Assembly: GCA_029817715.1 (NCBI GenBank)
Contig: JARUPY010000154.1
Coordinates: forward strand, 1,949,501-2,013,500
Length of the DNA: 64,000 bases
Reading direction: 5' to 3'
DNA from: Melastoma dodecandrum
Lineage: Eukaryota > Streptophyta > Magnoliopsida > Myrtales > Melastomataceae
The notes beneath the pieces are model-generated. The model searched no databases. It was given only the letters and a program-made list of their open reading frames with translations, and was not told the origin of the DNA. This document shows positions 9,635-20,466 of the stretch, one piece after another. A program made the position numbers and the translations under genes. Position 1 is the first letter of the stretch; each line of letters begins with the position of its first letter.

Positions 9635-12634
9635 TGAAAAAAGCTGCAATACTAAGGTCAGAGTGAAGGCCTTACGCATGAGTATAACCTTTGAACTCCA
9701 ATCTCTCATATGCATTGGTTTTTATATAATTGACCTTAAGCGCAACCTGGGCCGTAACAACAAAGTTGATCCGGATTCAGTATATGTAAATACTCTTCCT
9801 ATTTCATCAAGGTAACAATGCTGAGCCCTATGTGCAATGGGAGCCATGCTGTTATTCAAATTTGACTAACTTGCCCTATGAATTTCTCTGTGTCCTCCTT
9901 TTGAACCATACGCGAGTCATTTCCATCTACCAAATTTATACTTACCCGAAGCTAAGTCTGTACCAGCTAAACAAGACCAGGAGAACAAGCCATGGAACTT
10001 AGAAATGTTAAAGAATGCAATGTGCAGAATTTGGCGCAGAGAAGGACACAGGCTGGGATCCTAAACACACAGCAACCATCAAACAGGACGTAGTCAAATT
10101 AACGCAGCTCGGAGTTTTTCTTTTCACAAAAGGCAGAAGATGCAAATCTGCAGTTAAAAAAGTCCAGTTTTCTGTGCATATCTCTTGCTTGCATCTGAAA
10201 CCTTAATGTGTTGAGATCTCTACCAGATATGCTTTTTGTTTGCTTGGCGAAGGTAAAGAAGTGAGGAAAGAAATTAACCGATGTTTTAGGCCACAGTAAC
10301 TTCCCAAGTGACTCTTACAACCAAAACAGCTGCTAAAGTTATCAAGAGAAAAGATTGGTAGACATCAATTCAATAAGACCTAAAATACATGGAATAAAAA
10401 AGCCTGTATTACTTATAAAGAATAAGGTGTACAAGATCCTCTATGTGGAATCATTCCCAAACTGGCCAGGTCGCCTGTACTTATCTCTGTATAACAGGAG
10501 TAGCGTTTAGAATCTCATCACATCTAACCGGTTTTAATAAGTCAATCACACAACCACAAGATATAAATCGGAAAAGTCTTTAACAAAGTTGGCACTCGAT
10601 ATCAGTTATATCAGCCCCCAAGTGATCTCTACATGGACACCAGCATTGCTAACTCTCCCACATGACGTTCACATGATTGTGACAATCTACTAAATAAACA
10701 AGTGAAAGAAGAAAATGCAGAATGAGATACACCAACTCTCGGTCAGTACCGTCCATAAGGCAACGGCAACGCAATCCAGATCACATACATATTAACTTGA
10801 ATAAAGCACTTCCCAAACAATCGAATTTTCCTATTTAAGTGATCTTGATTAGTTGATTAGATTCATAGTAAGGGTGCCTTACCTTGCTCTAGTCATAAGC
10901 AATGGCCACCATGGGCATTCTTGTTCTTGATCTACCTCCCATGCCTCAGCTTGAAAAGTGGGTTATTGGGTAGGTGTTCCAACTCCCTAAAGATAGATAG
11001 ATAAGTTCACCTACCACCCATACATTAAGCGTTCTTCAACCATACCTATTCCCAACCTACTCTTCCTAAAAGCATTACATCAGCGGAAAATAGAACTCCT
11101 TTATAGATAAACTTGAAAACAATAGATGATTGATCAGAAGAGCCTGGCTGGAAGAAGATTAGGAGGATATATACCACAACAAGCCATATTCAAGTGCCGG
11201 TGAAATAAAAGACACCGACGTTTAGCTGCAAACAAGGACTCATGCACCAATGAAGGAAAGAGGGGAAGGAGAGACCTTAATGTCCATTTTCTAAGTAATC
11301 CTTCAAGGAAAGACAAAGCAAAACAAACAGTTTCTATAGCCACATGAAAGCAACATGATTTTTCAGTTAATGGCAGCATCAGAGAAGAAACAGCTCAGAG
11401 TAAAGGAGTCGGAAATTGGCACGAGACAATCAATAAAGGCCATGATCGCTCAACACTAGAGAGAATTCCAGGCCATTGTGTCTATTACAGTGCAAATCCA
11501 ATTAAATTCTCCCAGAAGTGTCCAACAATAATTGGCAATCAAGGCCGCCAGTAATCTTATCATTCTGAGGATAAGCATTCGGCGACTAAACTTACTGTTT
11601 CCTAATAAGAGATTAGGCACAAAAACTCAACTTTTTGGATAAAAACAGTTTGTTTTCATTTGATAAGTTAAGTAGGCATGAGCAACTTAAGAATAAAATT
11701 AAGTAGATCTTTCTTGACATAATATAATCATCAAATAAAACTAAACCATGGAAGGAAACAAACTGTCTATAAACAGTGACGAAGAGTTGAATCAATCTGA
11801 ATGTGAGCAGGTTCTTAGTTGTGAAAGGATTGAGAATCAACGTTGACATGAAATTGTATGAGATGAATCTAACTTCGACCAGATTGTGTTCAGCGATTGA
11901 AAATCACAAGAATATGGAATTAATATCACTCTATCAGAAAAGCAACAGAGTGTCTCAATGCCTTCCCAGGAACTGCAGACAATGAAACGAGCTCAGACTT
12001 AAGCTTTTACATCAATTATCATAGTCCACGCATCTGTACATGAAATGTAACAAAAATTGCTCACCCCTCCCAGAACCTCTCACATCAAACTCAACTTGTA
12101 TGGTTTATCCAAAATTACAGCATTCATTGGAAGAATTCTCCTGTAGAATTCACTGAGCATCACCCTGTGTGCCCATAAATCATAAGGCGTTGGAAGAGCA
12201 TCAAAAGATGACCAAAATCAATCTGATATCCAAGTTTGATTCATAGGGACCTGAACAGGTTCTGGCTTGAATGTCGAGACACGACCTAACTATCCTGGAC
12301 ATTGCAGCAAACTCTTTCAGTACATAATTTTGAATGTTCTGCCTCAGCCTTGGTTGTAAATGATAATGTTGTGATCCTCGAACATGTAAAAATAGTAATT
12401 AGATCAAAGCTGGGAAGTCAGAAATGCATATTTGAGGAAATCTGATGCAAAGAGTTTTTCCTTCTCGTCTCAGACTCTCAGGAACCGAAGAAACACAAAA
12501 TGGTAGGTGCTGCCTTTCCATGCATAGAGGAAAATAGCCTGGAACATGGTCAAGAAAAGAAATTCAATAAAAGATAATTTAACCCAAACTCATGGCCAAA
12601 TCAAATGCTACCACCGAAGTTCGAATTACCAGGA
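9635..12634. other. 3-kb gene-poor interval
   Basis: The interval lies between the converging LOR (+) and KIN17 (-) genes. I see AT-rich sequence without domains, splice-connected frames or repeats I can name. The last few hundred bases probably include the KIN17 3' UTR. Confidence 0.4.
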
Positions 12635-13873
12635 TCAAAGAACTACTTTGCATATGTCCTCATACTCGATGGCAGGCAGCACTCTTCCTTCGTAAACACC
12701 TTTCTCAATCCCCACCTTGGCACAAAACTTATCCGTATTGATACTCAGCAACCTGGCAAGCTCCCCTCTATAAGCTCCATTCACAATCCTCACCAAACCT
12801 CCTATCTGCGGAATCACAGTCTCCAACTCCTCCTGATCGACCCTCAATACATGCTTAGTCTCTATCATCTCAATCTCCCCGATGTACTTATCAATCACCT
12901 TCTTCACCACACCCTTCTGCTTATAATACCCTTTACCTGCCAAAGCCTTGCTCATAACCTTAACAACAATCCCCTCATATAACCAGTAATCCTTCCTATT
13001 AAACTTCTCCTTCTTTTTCTCCTCCTCCTCCATTAACTCTTCTATCACAGATTTACCCCTACCTTTCCTAATATCTCCCCCATTGTTTACAGCATCGCTC
13101 GCCTCGCCCTTCCTCTTCTTCCTATCACTCTCAGAATCGAAGCCCTCGAAAATAACTCTCGAGCTGGAACCAGGCCCGGGGTTATCCGCCTTTTCTTTAG
13201 CCAGAGAAAACCCTACTTTTTCACCCGCCTCTCTGATGATCCCCTCATCGATCCGATTAACGCCATTGCCATTGTCATTGCCTTGTTCACCGCCTTGGAC
13301 AGAAGCCTCGCTATTGTGAGCCTTGAGAGAGGAAACCTTCTCGATCTGCTTCTGGATTTCCCTCTCCTGCTTCTCCTCCTCGACCATATCGGCTCTAATC
13401 CGCTTGTTCTTCTCCCTCTCCTTGAACAGAGTCTCGCTGTCACGATCAATGTAGGTGATGAACCAACCCTTGGGGGTGTCCTCGACCTTGCACTTGCCTG
13501 TCTTGCCGAGGTACTTGACGAACTCGGTGAGGGTGGCCCACTGGGTGGAATTCATGTGGACGTGGTGGCGGTCGTGGATGTACTCGTTGTAGACAACGGT
13601 GGCGGCGACGCGGCTGAAGCGATGGGCCCGTCGCATGAGGTCAAGGAAGGAGTTCTCAAACTCCTCGGAGTAGCCCTCGACAATGCGGTGAGGGTTCTGG
13701 CCAAAGATCTGCATCTGGCGCTGGTGGGACTCGGACATGCAGTGGCACTTGAACCCGTTCTCATCCCTGCACTGCTTCTGGCACATCTGGCAGTACCAAC
13801 GCAGCTTCTGGAGGCCCTTCGCCTTTATCCTGTTGGCTATGGCCTTCGGCGTCAGGAACTCGTTCTTCCCCAT
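12635..13873 (-). CDS. KIN17: KIN17-like DNA/RNA-binding protein
   Basis: An intronless gene of 412 residues starting MGKNEFLTPKAIANRIKAKG at 13873; the codon before it is GTG, so the frame does not extend usefully. Seen: a C2H2-type zinc finger (WYCQMCQKQC...H..SESHQRQ, about residues 27-53); the KIN17 winged-helix region (residues ~52-160, VVYNEYIHDRHHVHMNSTQW and GWFITYIDRD); a basic and acidic coiled region (WFITYIDRD followed by KEREKNKRIRAD and EEEKQEREIQKQIEK); and two C-terminal SH3/KOW-like repeats (YWLYEGIVVKVMSKALAGKG; GGLVRIVNGAYRGELARLL). KIN17 is a conserved nuclear protein linked to DNA repair, replication and pre-mRNA processing. Length and domain order match the family. The upstream flank is CT-rich. 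Confidence 0.95.
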   Translation of the reverse strand: MGKNEFLTPKAIANRIKAKGLQKLRWYCQMCQKQCRDENGFKCHCMSESHQRQMQIFGQNPHRIVEGYSEEFENSFLDLMRRAHRFSRVAATVVYNEYIHDRHHVHMNSTQWATLTEFVKYLGKTGKCKVEDTPKGWFITYIDRDSETLFKEREKNKRIRADMVEEEKQEREIQKQIEKVSSLKAHNSEASVQGGEQGNDNGNGVNRIDEGIIREAGEKVGFSLAKEKADNPGPGSSSRVIFEGFDSESDRKKRKGEASDAVNNGGDIRKGRGKSVIEELMEEEEKKKEKFNRKDYWLYEGIVVKVMSKALAGKGYYKQKGVVKKVIDKYIGEIEMIETKHVLRVDQEELETVIPQIGGLVRIVNGAYRGELARLLSINTDKFCAKVGIEKGVYEGRVLPAIEYEDICKVVL

Positions 13874-14983
13874 CACTCCCCTTCTCCTTCTCCTTCTCCT
13901 TCCCCTTCCCGGCGACGATGGTATTCGGAGGAAGGGGTGGTTGAGATTCCGATCGGAGCTAGGGTTTGCTTCCCTGATTTGCTGCTGTTGTTAATATCTT
14001 TCGTTTTACACCAGACCCGATGACGATAGATTGTATTTGTTATTTTGGAGAAAAATTCTAAAATACACTTTTAATAAAAAAATAATAATTAAAAATAATA
14101 GGAGAGAGAAAAATTTCCGTAAAATATCGCTCCTATGTCGTATTTTCAAAAAATGACTGTGTGGAGACTATTTGGGGGTTTTGATTATAGGAGGCGTTTG
14201 GGTTCTATATAAATTATATATTGGGATTCTTTAAAAAAAAAAAAAATGCAATAGAGAATTTTGTTAGTTTTTATTTTCCACAACCCATGGGCCTCCTAAG
14301 CCCATTTCTAATCGTACAACTTTTATTATTATTATTATTATTATTAAATCGCAATATACCACAATTTTTGACGATGACGATGATGAATAGTAGTTGGTGT
14401 TTTAAGAAGGCAGGTTGGAAATCACCATCGCATGCATCCAGTTCGGGGTCGTCGATCGTGATCGTGATCGTGATCCTTCTGAGTTTTCTGGTGGAACTTT
14501 AGTGAATATCAATTATATCAGTAATTTATTGACATGGAGAATGGTTCGCGAGCTCTGCAGTGCCAGGCAAAAGGATGCCACCCCGAATGACCACAGATCG
14601 CGTGACGTTCCGCGGCCGTCGCCGCACAAATTCCCGATCGGGTGCAACAATTGGTTTTCGTTCATTTGGGGTGCTTCTAGGACCTGATCATTAGGCATGT
14701 AGTTGGTCAATGAGAAAGGAATAATTAGAAGGCGAGGTTACGTGATTAAGCAATTGACAACTTGTCGGTTTCTTCTTTCTAAACAGACGCGCACGCCACG
14801 GTAAGACCGGCCGTGATCAGAAGACGATGCAGTAAAATTGGGAACTAGGCAATTTTAATGCTGCTGCCTAGATTGTTTATTACATCCACTTAGTATTAAT
14901 ATAACATGTACTTTTGCAATTGTTTTTCTTGTCTAAAATAAGACGAAAAAAAAAGGAGAAAAGGGGATTTGGTTATGGGGATG
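13874..14983. other. KIN17 upstream region
   Basis: Contains the KIN17 promoter and UTR, then AT-rich sequence with simple repeats: TTA units at about 14326-14345, GAC/GAT units near 14370-14390, and four GATCGT units near 14454-14475. No gene seen. Confidence 0.45.
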
Positions 14984-15459
14984 CAGAAAACATGAGTTTT
15001 GTTCCATAATAACGTCATTTGGCGAAATATTTCGCCAAATGACGCAGTTTGGAAAATATTTCGCCAACTAACCCACCAAAGTCGGCCTTACAAAGGCCGA
15101 CTTCCTCAATTTTTTTATTCTTCTTAAAAAAAAAGAAAAAAAAAAAGAAGTCGGCCTTAAGTCGGCCTTTGTAAGGCCGACTTTCATTCCCCAAAACCGA
15201 AGTCGGCCTTACAAAGGCCGACTTCCTTCATGCAGCGTCCCAAACTTCGTTTGCTAAAATTTTTTCTAAGTGTGGTGAAGTCGGCCTTTGTAAGGCTGAC
15301 TTCCATTTGCCAAAACCGAAGTCGACCTTACAAAGGCCGACTTCCTTGAGGACCAGGCCGACTTTGGTGGGTTAGTTCGCGAATTATTTTCATTAATGCG
15401 TCATTTGACGAAATATTTTGTCAAATGACGTCATTAAGGAACAAAACTCCAGAAAACAT
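14984..15459. mobile_element. Foldback MITE copy 1 (Mutator-like)
   Basis: The element spans 14994-15449 (456 bp). It begins GAGTTTTGTTCC and ends with the exact complement GGAACAAAACTC. It is flanked by the same 10 bases, CAGAAAACAT, at 14984-14993 and 15450-15459. The inverted similarity extends about 100 bp inward from each end. The centre holds at least five copies of a perfect hairpin made of AAGTCGGCCTT, a 3-base loop and AAGGCCGACTT, the first at about 15079-15103. There is no coding capacity. Long inverted termini and a 9-11 bp target duplication point to a non-autonomous Mutator-like (MULE) element; the superfamily is inferred. Two relatives lie at 48944-49499 and 61480-61747. Confidence 0.85.
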
Positions 15460-16138
15460 GGGGGGGGTGACCAAAGTCTATGATGACATGTGATTGCCAA
15501 AAGGGAGACCAAAAAAAAAAAGCTCACGCATCAGTTTATTTAATTCGATTTCTTTTTTGAAAGAATTGGATGCAATTTTCATTCGAGAATTATAATTTAT
15601 GTAAATTGAGAATCGTGAACTAGTAAATTACGACTTTTGTTGGGGGATGGTTGTTTTAAAATTCGTTAAAATCTCGAAATTGAGGTTAGTAAAAAATTAT
15701 AGTTATAAAATTCGATTTGTAAATTTGAAATTTGAGTTAGAACATTTTAATTTCAATGACACGAGGTCAAAAATCGGAATTAGTGAAATTCAGGAATTAG
15801 AATTTAGTAACTTCGATTTTACTAATTATAATTTTTAAAATCAATTTTAGATCATAACAATACTCGTTGATGTTGTTTTGAGTCTCGGTCATTGATGGCG
15901 GCAATAAATAAAATAAGTGAAAGGAGAAAGGAAAGATGTATGTAAATACGATGGGAATGGCCAACGCAATCGATGGTGAGTGTCAGCCACTCTAAGAGAC
16001 AATCCACCCTCACTCCCTTTCCACGCACTTATTACTCATCTCCGCCCCTACCCTTTACTCTTTTTATCATTTCCTCCTTTCCCTTATATACTCCACCGCC
16101 CCCGTCATCCCTCGGATACCGTAACACTATGGTTGAAT
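15460..16138. other. AT-rich spacer
   Basis: Very AT-rich sequence (15540-15850) with only a short low-complexity frame, then a CT-rich stretch (16000-16110). No gene or named element. Confidence 0.4.
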
Positions 16139-18010
16139 TAGTGTTATAATTTAATTATGAATATTTAATACTTTTTCGATAAATTTCACAGCAGAAGAAA
16201 ACTCGTATAAAACGGAATAGTATAGATATGTTTCTGTAAGACAAAACGTACAAAAATGATTACACGATTTGTTTGATGTACGCAAGATCTTTTATAGTGG
16301 TTCAGCAACTTGCTTACGTCCACGCTTCACCCATAATTTGAATGGTATTCACTCAGAATTAACTTCGTAACAATTACAAAAGATGATCAACAATAGATCT
16401 TTTTATAGCACAGACCAGAAGATTCTGTATCATAGAAGACTGAGTAGCAAAGCATAGACTGGAAGATTCTGTACTAGAGTGAGTAAGTTGCACAGCACAA
16501 ACCAGCAGGTTATGTACCTTATGTGTCAACCCTCTATAGCACATATCAAAAGATTATGTACCAAATGTGTCAACCCTATATAGCACAGACCTAAAAGGTT
16601 CTGTACCAGAGATGACTTGATTTCAAAGCACAGACCGTAAGATTCTGTACCAAAAATGTCAATCCTCTACAGACCAGAAGTTCTGTATCAAAGATGACTA
16701 ATTTCACAACACAGACCGTAAGGTTTTGTACTAAAGATGTCAATCCTCCACAGACCATAATATTTTGTATCAGAGATGACTAAGTTTTATAGAACAGACC
16801 GTAAGGTTCTGTACTACAGTGAGTGTACTCGTTAATGTGATTAACAAAGGTAACCAATGCGCAATCCCCTCAAGGACAACGACTCCGTGGCGTACCCCAC
16901 GCGAGCACGTAGCGAACCCTACGCAAGCAGACAGCGTCCCCTGTCCAAGGATGGATTTTCCCTCCGGCGGCTCCACACGACCTGCACGATCTCCTCGAGA
17001 TAGCGACTACGTGGCAAACTCCACGAAGCATGCAGCAAAACCTGCGCAAGCACGCGGCAAACCCCACGCAAGTAGACAACAGCTTCTGTCCTAAGTTCCT
17101 GCACACAGAACGCTACACCACAGAAGCTGGTTAGTCCCTCACATTCTGTGCTCCCGGGGTTCTGCCCTTCTCTCCGGTCCACTGCACGTTGGCCACGCCA
17201 GCCTCCAGCCGCACGCCTCCACCAACATCTTCTACAGTCTTCCGCAGCAAACGCTCCTCGTATGACTAACTCAAAAACCGAACGAAAAAGATTCTAGCTC
17301 TCAACACACGCTCTATGGATCTCAGATAAATGAGTGGTAAGAGTTACACAAAAGATTGTGGCTGGGTGTCTTATTTATACAAGAAATAGTCTTGGTGAGA
17401 AAATTGAAGATTGCACATTCACCCTTCTGCAAGACAAGGAAACCAAGCAATCAGATAAAAATACAATAAATAATTAACAGAAACGTCACTCTCTTGCATA
17501 TATACGTTTAGGTAATCAAATCATATCAATTATGATTAAGATATGATATAATTCCCATGTATACTGCGCTACAGAAGGTCGTGGTTGAATCTAGTCAGCA
17601 ACCTTCCATACATGGAAATAATCAAAGATTAACTTCCATATTGACTGAAATTCACTCAAATGAATGTATCTAGACAGGTTGTGATGATTGACATCCCAAA
17701 TAACGATCATATGGTGGTCCACAGAAGGTTATCGACAACCTTACAGAACCTTGCCATAAAGAGAATATTATATTTCCTTCTATGAAAAATATAATCCCTA
17801 ATGGAGTTATTTGGAAACATAATCAGTTTAAAATTGATCTGATAATATCTTGATCAAATCCTAATCATTTCGTGATTAATTAATCATTAACCAATCAATT
17901 AATCGCAAAAATATTTCTTATAGAAAGTTCTCAACGTGAGTAGCTACTGTAGAGTAGATGTTTGACTTCTGTTATACAGAAGGTCAAGGCTCATCATCAA
18001 GACCTATATT
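16139..18010. mobile_element. Probable degraded LTR (solo LTR-like)
   Basis: The outer ends form a weak inverted pair: TGGTTGAAT near 16132-16140 and ATTCAACA near 18008-18015. Inside is the phrase TATAGTGGTTCAGCAACTTG plus CTTACGTCCACGC (about 16294-16325), which I know as common in LTRs of plant Ty1-copia elements. A TATTTATA box lies near 17370. No long coding frame exists. I could not confirm a target duplication, so the ends are approximate. It carries the tandem array at 16409-16824 and stops about 50 bp before the start codon of the broken LOR gene. Confidence 0.45.
16409..16824 (+). repeat. Minisatellite, about ten ~42-bp units
   Basis: Roughly ten degenerate copies of a unit built on CACAGACCGTAAGATTCTGT followed by ACCAAAGATG and a variable tail. 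Units alternate between two tail types, one ending ...GTCAATCCTC and one ending ...GACTAAGTTT, suggesting a higher-order two-unit repeat. A further GC-rich set of shorter repeats (CGCAAGCA, CCCCACG) follows at about 16900-17080. Confidence 0.75.
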
Positions 18011-18060
18011 CAACACATACGACAAAGCCAACAACAGTCACTGAGTGAGGTCCCTTGAAG

Positions 18061-18716
18061 ATGTTCCGGATTCACCCCGACCACGGCGAGAGCTCCAAGT
18101 TCGATCGTAGCGGCGCCCCGTCAAGGTTCACGTTTTGGAAGAAGTCGAGTATGAGCTTCCAGGGGACCGACGGCTTCATGGTTTTCGACCACCGCGGGAG
18201 GCTCGTCTTCCGGGTCGATAACTACTTCCGGAATGAGCTAACGTCCAATGGGATCGGCCTCGTCCTCATGGACGGGGTCGGTAATCCCCTCCTCGTGCTC
18301 AGGCCTCGGGGCTTCAGCATCCAATGCAGGTGGGACGCGTACAGGGGAGACTGCGGGGGGCTGTTCACGATAAGGAAGAGGATGAGGCCACTGCTCTCGT
18401 CGAATGACAAAGACGAGTGGGTCGACGTCTTCCTGCGCAGGTCCTCGAGGGGGAGCAACCATGCTGCCATTCCAGATTTCGTGGTGGAAGGGTCCTTCGC
18501 GAGGAGGAACTGCGTCATACGGAGGAATGGTGACGGCGCCATCGTCGTAGCGAGGATAATGAGGAAAAGGGCGAAGGCCGCGCCGACGGTGGTTCTCTGG
18601 GACGACGTGTTCAGCCTGGTGGTGCAACCCGAATTCGACCCAAGCTTGCCATGGGATTCGTGGTGGTGCTGGATCGGATACGTAGGAAACCTTCGGCTCC
18701 GATATTGTGTTCGTGA
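18061..18716 (+). pseudogene. LURP-one-related gene with a one-base frameshift
   Basis: The frame from ATG 18061 reads as a LOR/Tubby-like protein: SSMSFQGTDGFMVFDHRGRL, VFRVDNYFRNE, GIGLVLMDGVGNPLLVLRP, FSIQCRWDAYRGD, DVFLRRSSRG, DFVVEGSFARRNCVI, VVARIMRKRAKAAPTVVLWD, VFSLVVQPEFDPSL. The family then ends with 'AMGLVVVLD.I'. Here that end, AMGFVVVLDRI, is present but in the next frame: it starts at 18649-18651 and runs to a TGA at 18714-18716. One base is missing between SL and AMG (about 18648). In the given sequence the protein instead runs off into unrelated residues to 18786. It could be a sequencing error or a recent loss. No introns are seen, unlike the intact LOR gene at 8771. A probable LTR lies just upstream, which may affect its promoter. 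Confidence 0.8.
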
Positions 18717-19104
18717 TTATATGCATTTCCTGTTAAATCTCACTACGACTAACTGTACAATCAAAAGACGCATCGCTTCAATTTGAGATCACACTTTTTT
18801 CCCCGATCCTCTTTCGGGCCACCAAGTGAAATTCGCTTGTAATACCTCTTTTTGGACCATCGTTTCAAAGGTCTTGCCCTCGTAATACCTCTTTTCGCAC
18901 CGTACCAACCCATGTTTTAGCCACATATATACAGAGCACCGATCGGGGACAATTTTTTCAGCTTCTGATAGACAATGCATCGCCGACGCCAAATGATCCA
19001 TCAGAGATTTTGTTGTATGCGGGTTTTATGGCATCTCTACGCCGAAGAACTAATGGCTATGCTTTCACGGTATTGTCTATCAGGGCGAGATTGCTGGCAT
19101 GTCC

Positions 19105-19373
19105 AAGTCCCCGCTGATTCATTTCTTTGATGTGGAGTAGTAGTATTTCCTTAACAGGGTTATCCACCAGTTTGGTGATATGCAGCCAATTTTGAGCCTT
19201 GCAATACGAACAAGAACCTATATTGAATCTGACTTGTGCGAAAAGTTTATAGATAACTGGCCCGAGATTCATCGAGAGTACGTAGAGACGTGAAATGACC
19301 GCATGAATTCCAAATGCTACGTGAGGCTCAACATAAAGTATATTTCACACACTAGTGCAATGTTAGGCACCCA
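19105..19373 (+). pseudogene. Plant mobile domain (MAIN-like) fragment, dead
   Basis: One frame reads SPLIHFFDVE, two stops, YFLNRVIHQFGDMQPILSLA, DLCEKFIDNWPEIHREYVET, a stop, NDRMNSKCYV. This matches the plant mobile domain pattern of MAIN-like proteins and related transposons as I know it: PLI.F..VEW, RV.RQFG..Q.IP, DW...H..YI..W..R. Two of the stops sit where Trp (TGG) is expected (VE-W, ET-W-NDR), consistent with G-to-A decay. Only this fragment is recognisable. The flanks (18787-19104 and 19374-20466) hold no other feature I can support. Confidence 0.5.
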
Positions 19374-20466
19374 GGTAAATATAAGTTGTTCTTTCATTCT
19401 GTTTTTAACTAAGACACTACACTAAATATCTTACTTACATTCCTCAAATAGATGAACAAGTTGCCAAGGATTCAGCTTCCGCGCTTTCGACCCAAAAAAG
19501 GTCGTGACTATTTGTCGAAGAGGCAACAAACTTGTTAAGCCAGTATTCACCGCTTCGCCTACATGGTCGTCACAGAGGCTTGGAAGACCGGCCTGCATAT
19601 ATTTTCTATGTACTTGTAATTTCTTGAATGTTTACTTCTATGAATAGCACTTATATATTTACATTGAACATGAGATATTAACATTCAGCGTGTTTCCAAA
19701 ATTCATCTTTAGAAAATGATCTAAGGAAAATACGGGTATTTAACATCCGCCTTTTGTGTTGGATTGAGTGGCGTAAAACCCGTCTCCCCAGCGAACCAAA
19801 ATCTGAATCGTTTAAATACTTTGGAAGTGGATTTGTTAAAATCACAAATTTTTATATGCACGTACTATGTTTGATAGTACGATTTGTTTCTTATTAAAAA
19901 AATATTACTTTGTACTCCGCGCTCATAACCAAAATAATCGTGGAATTAGAGAAGTCACAAAGTTGGTACAAGCTATTCTCAAATGGAAAGTAACTCCTTA
20001 TTCACCTCAACTAACGTCCCAACCAAATAGTGGCGGATGATTTGATTTTCCAATGAAACGGGAGAATTATGTCCAAAAGCGTACGGAGTGGACATTTTCG
20101 CGGGGGCATCTTCTTCGTCACTTGTGGACGAAGCCAGGAATCAAAATCAGAATAATTCCCTTGTCCCCCCAACCCCAAATTCACACAGCAGTTTAATTAT
20201 TTTGAACTGAAGGAAGGCGTTGCTTTGCCTCGTAGACAAAGCACCCGTAAAGTAATTTTATTTTTTCTTTCTTCAGGGGAAATGCAAAAAGAAACAAAAC
20301 GTGGAAGTTCAAGTCAATAACGAGGACGGCCCCCCCCGCCACGCCCCGCCCCGCCCCAAGCGACTTCTCAAAAAGCCGCCACCGCTAACCCCCCCAACTG
20401 CATTCGCTTCTAAATTCCCTCCGCCCCCTCCCCGCCTAACCGCAGATCGGACCAACCCCCCCGACG
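19374..20466. other. Intergenic and 5' leader of the GOLD-domain gene
   Basis: AT-rich spacer without recognisable genes. The final ~150 bases are strikingly C-rich, with CCCCGCC repeats (20328-20360), and probably form the leader of the downstream gene. Confidence 0.4.

Noticed and set aside
13283..14023. 246-codon open frame on the + strand
   Set aside because: Antisense shadow of KIN17; its Leu-rich composition comes from the GAG/AAG-rich sense codons.
15079..15370. Regularly spaced short repeats that could suggest a CRISPR array
   Set aside because: The units are hairpins with irregular spacing inside a TIR-bounded MITE in a plant nuclear genome; there are no unique equal-length spacers.
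18789..19272. Two minus-strand frames of 70 codons
   Set aside because: The plus-strand plant-mobile-domain reading explains part of this region better, and the minus frames match nothing I know.
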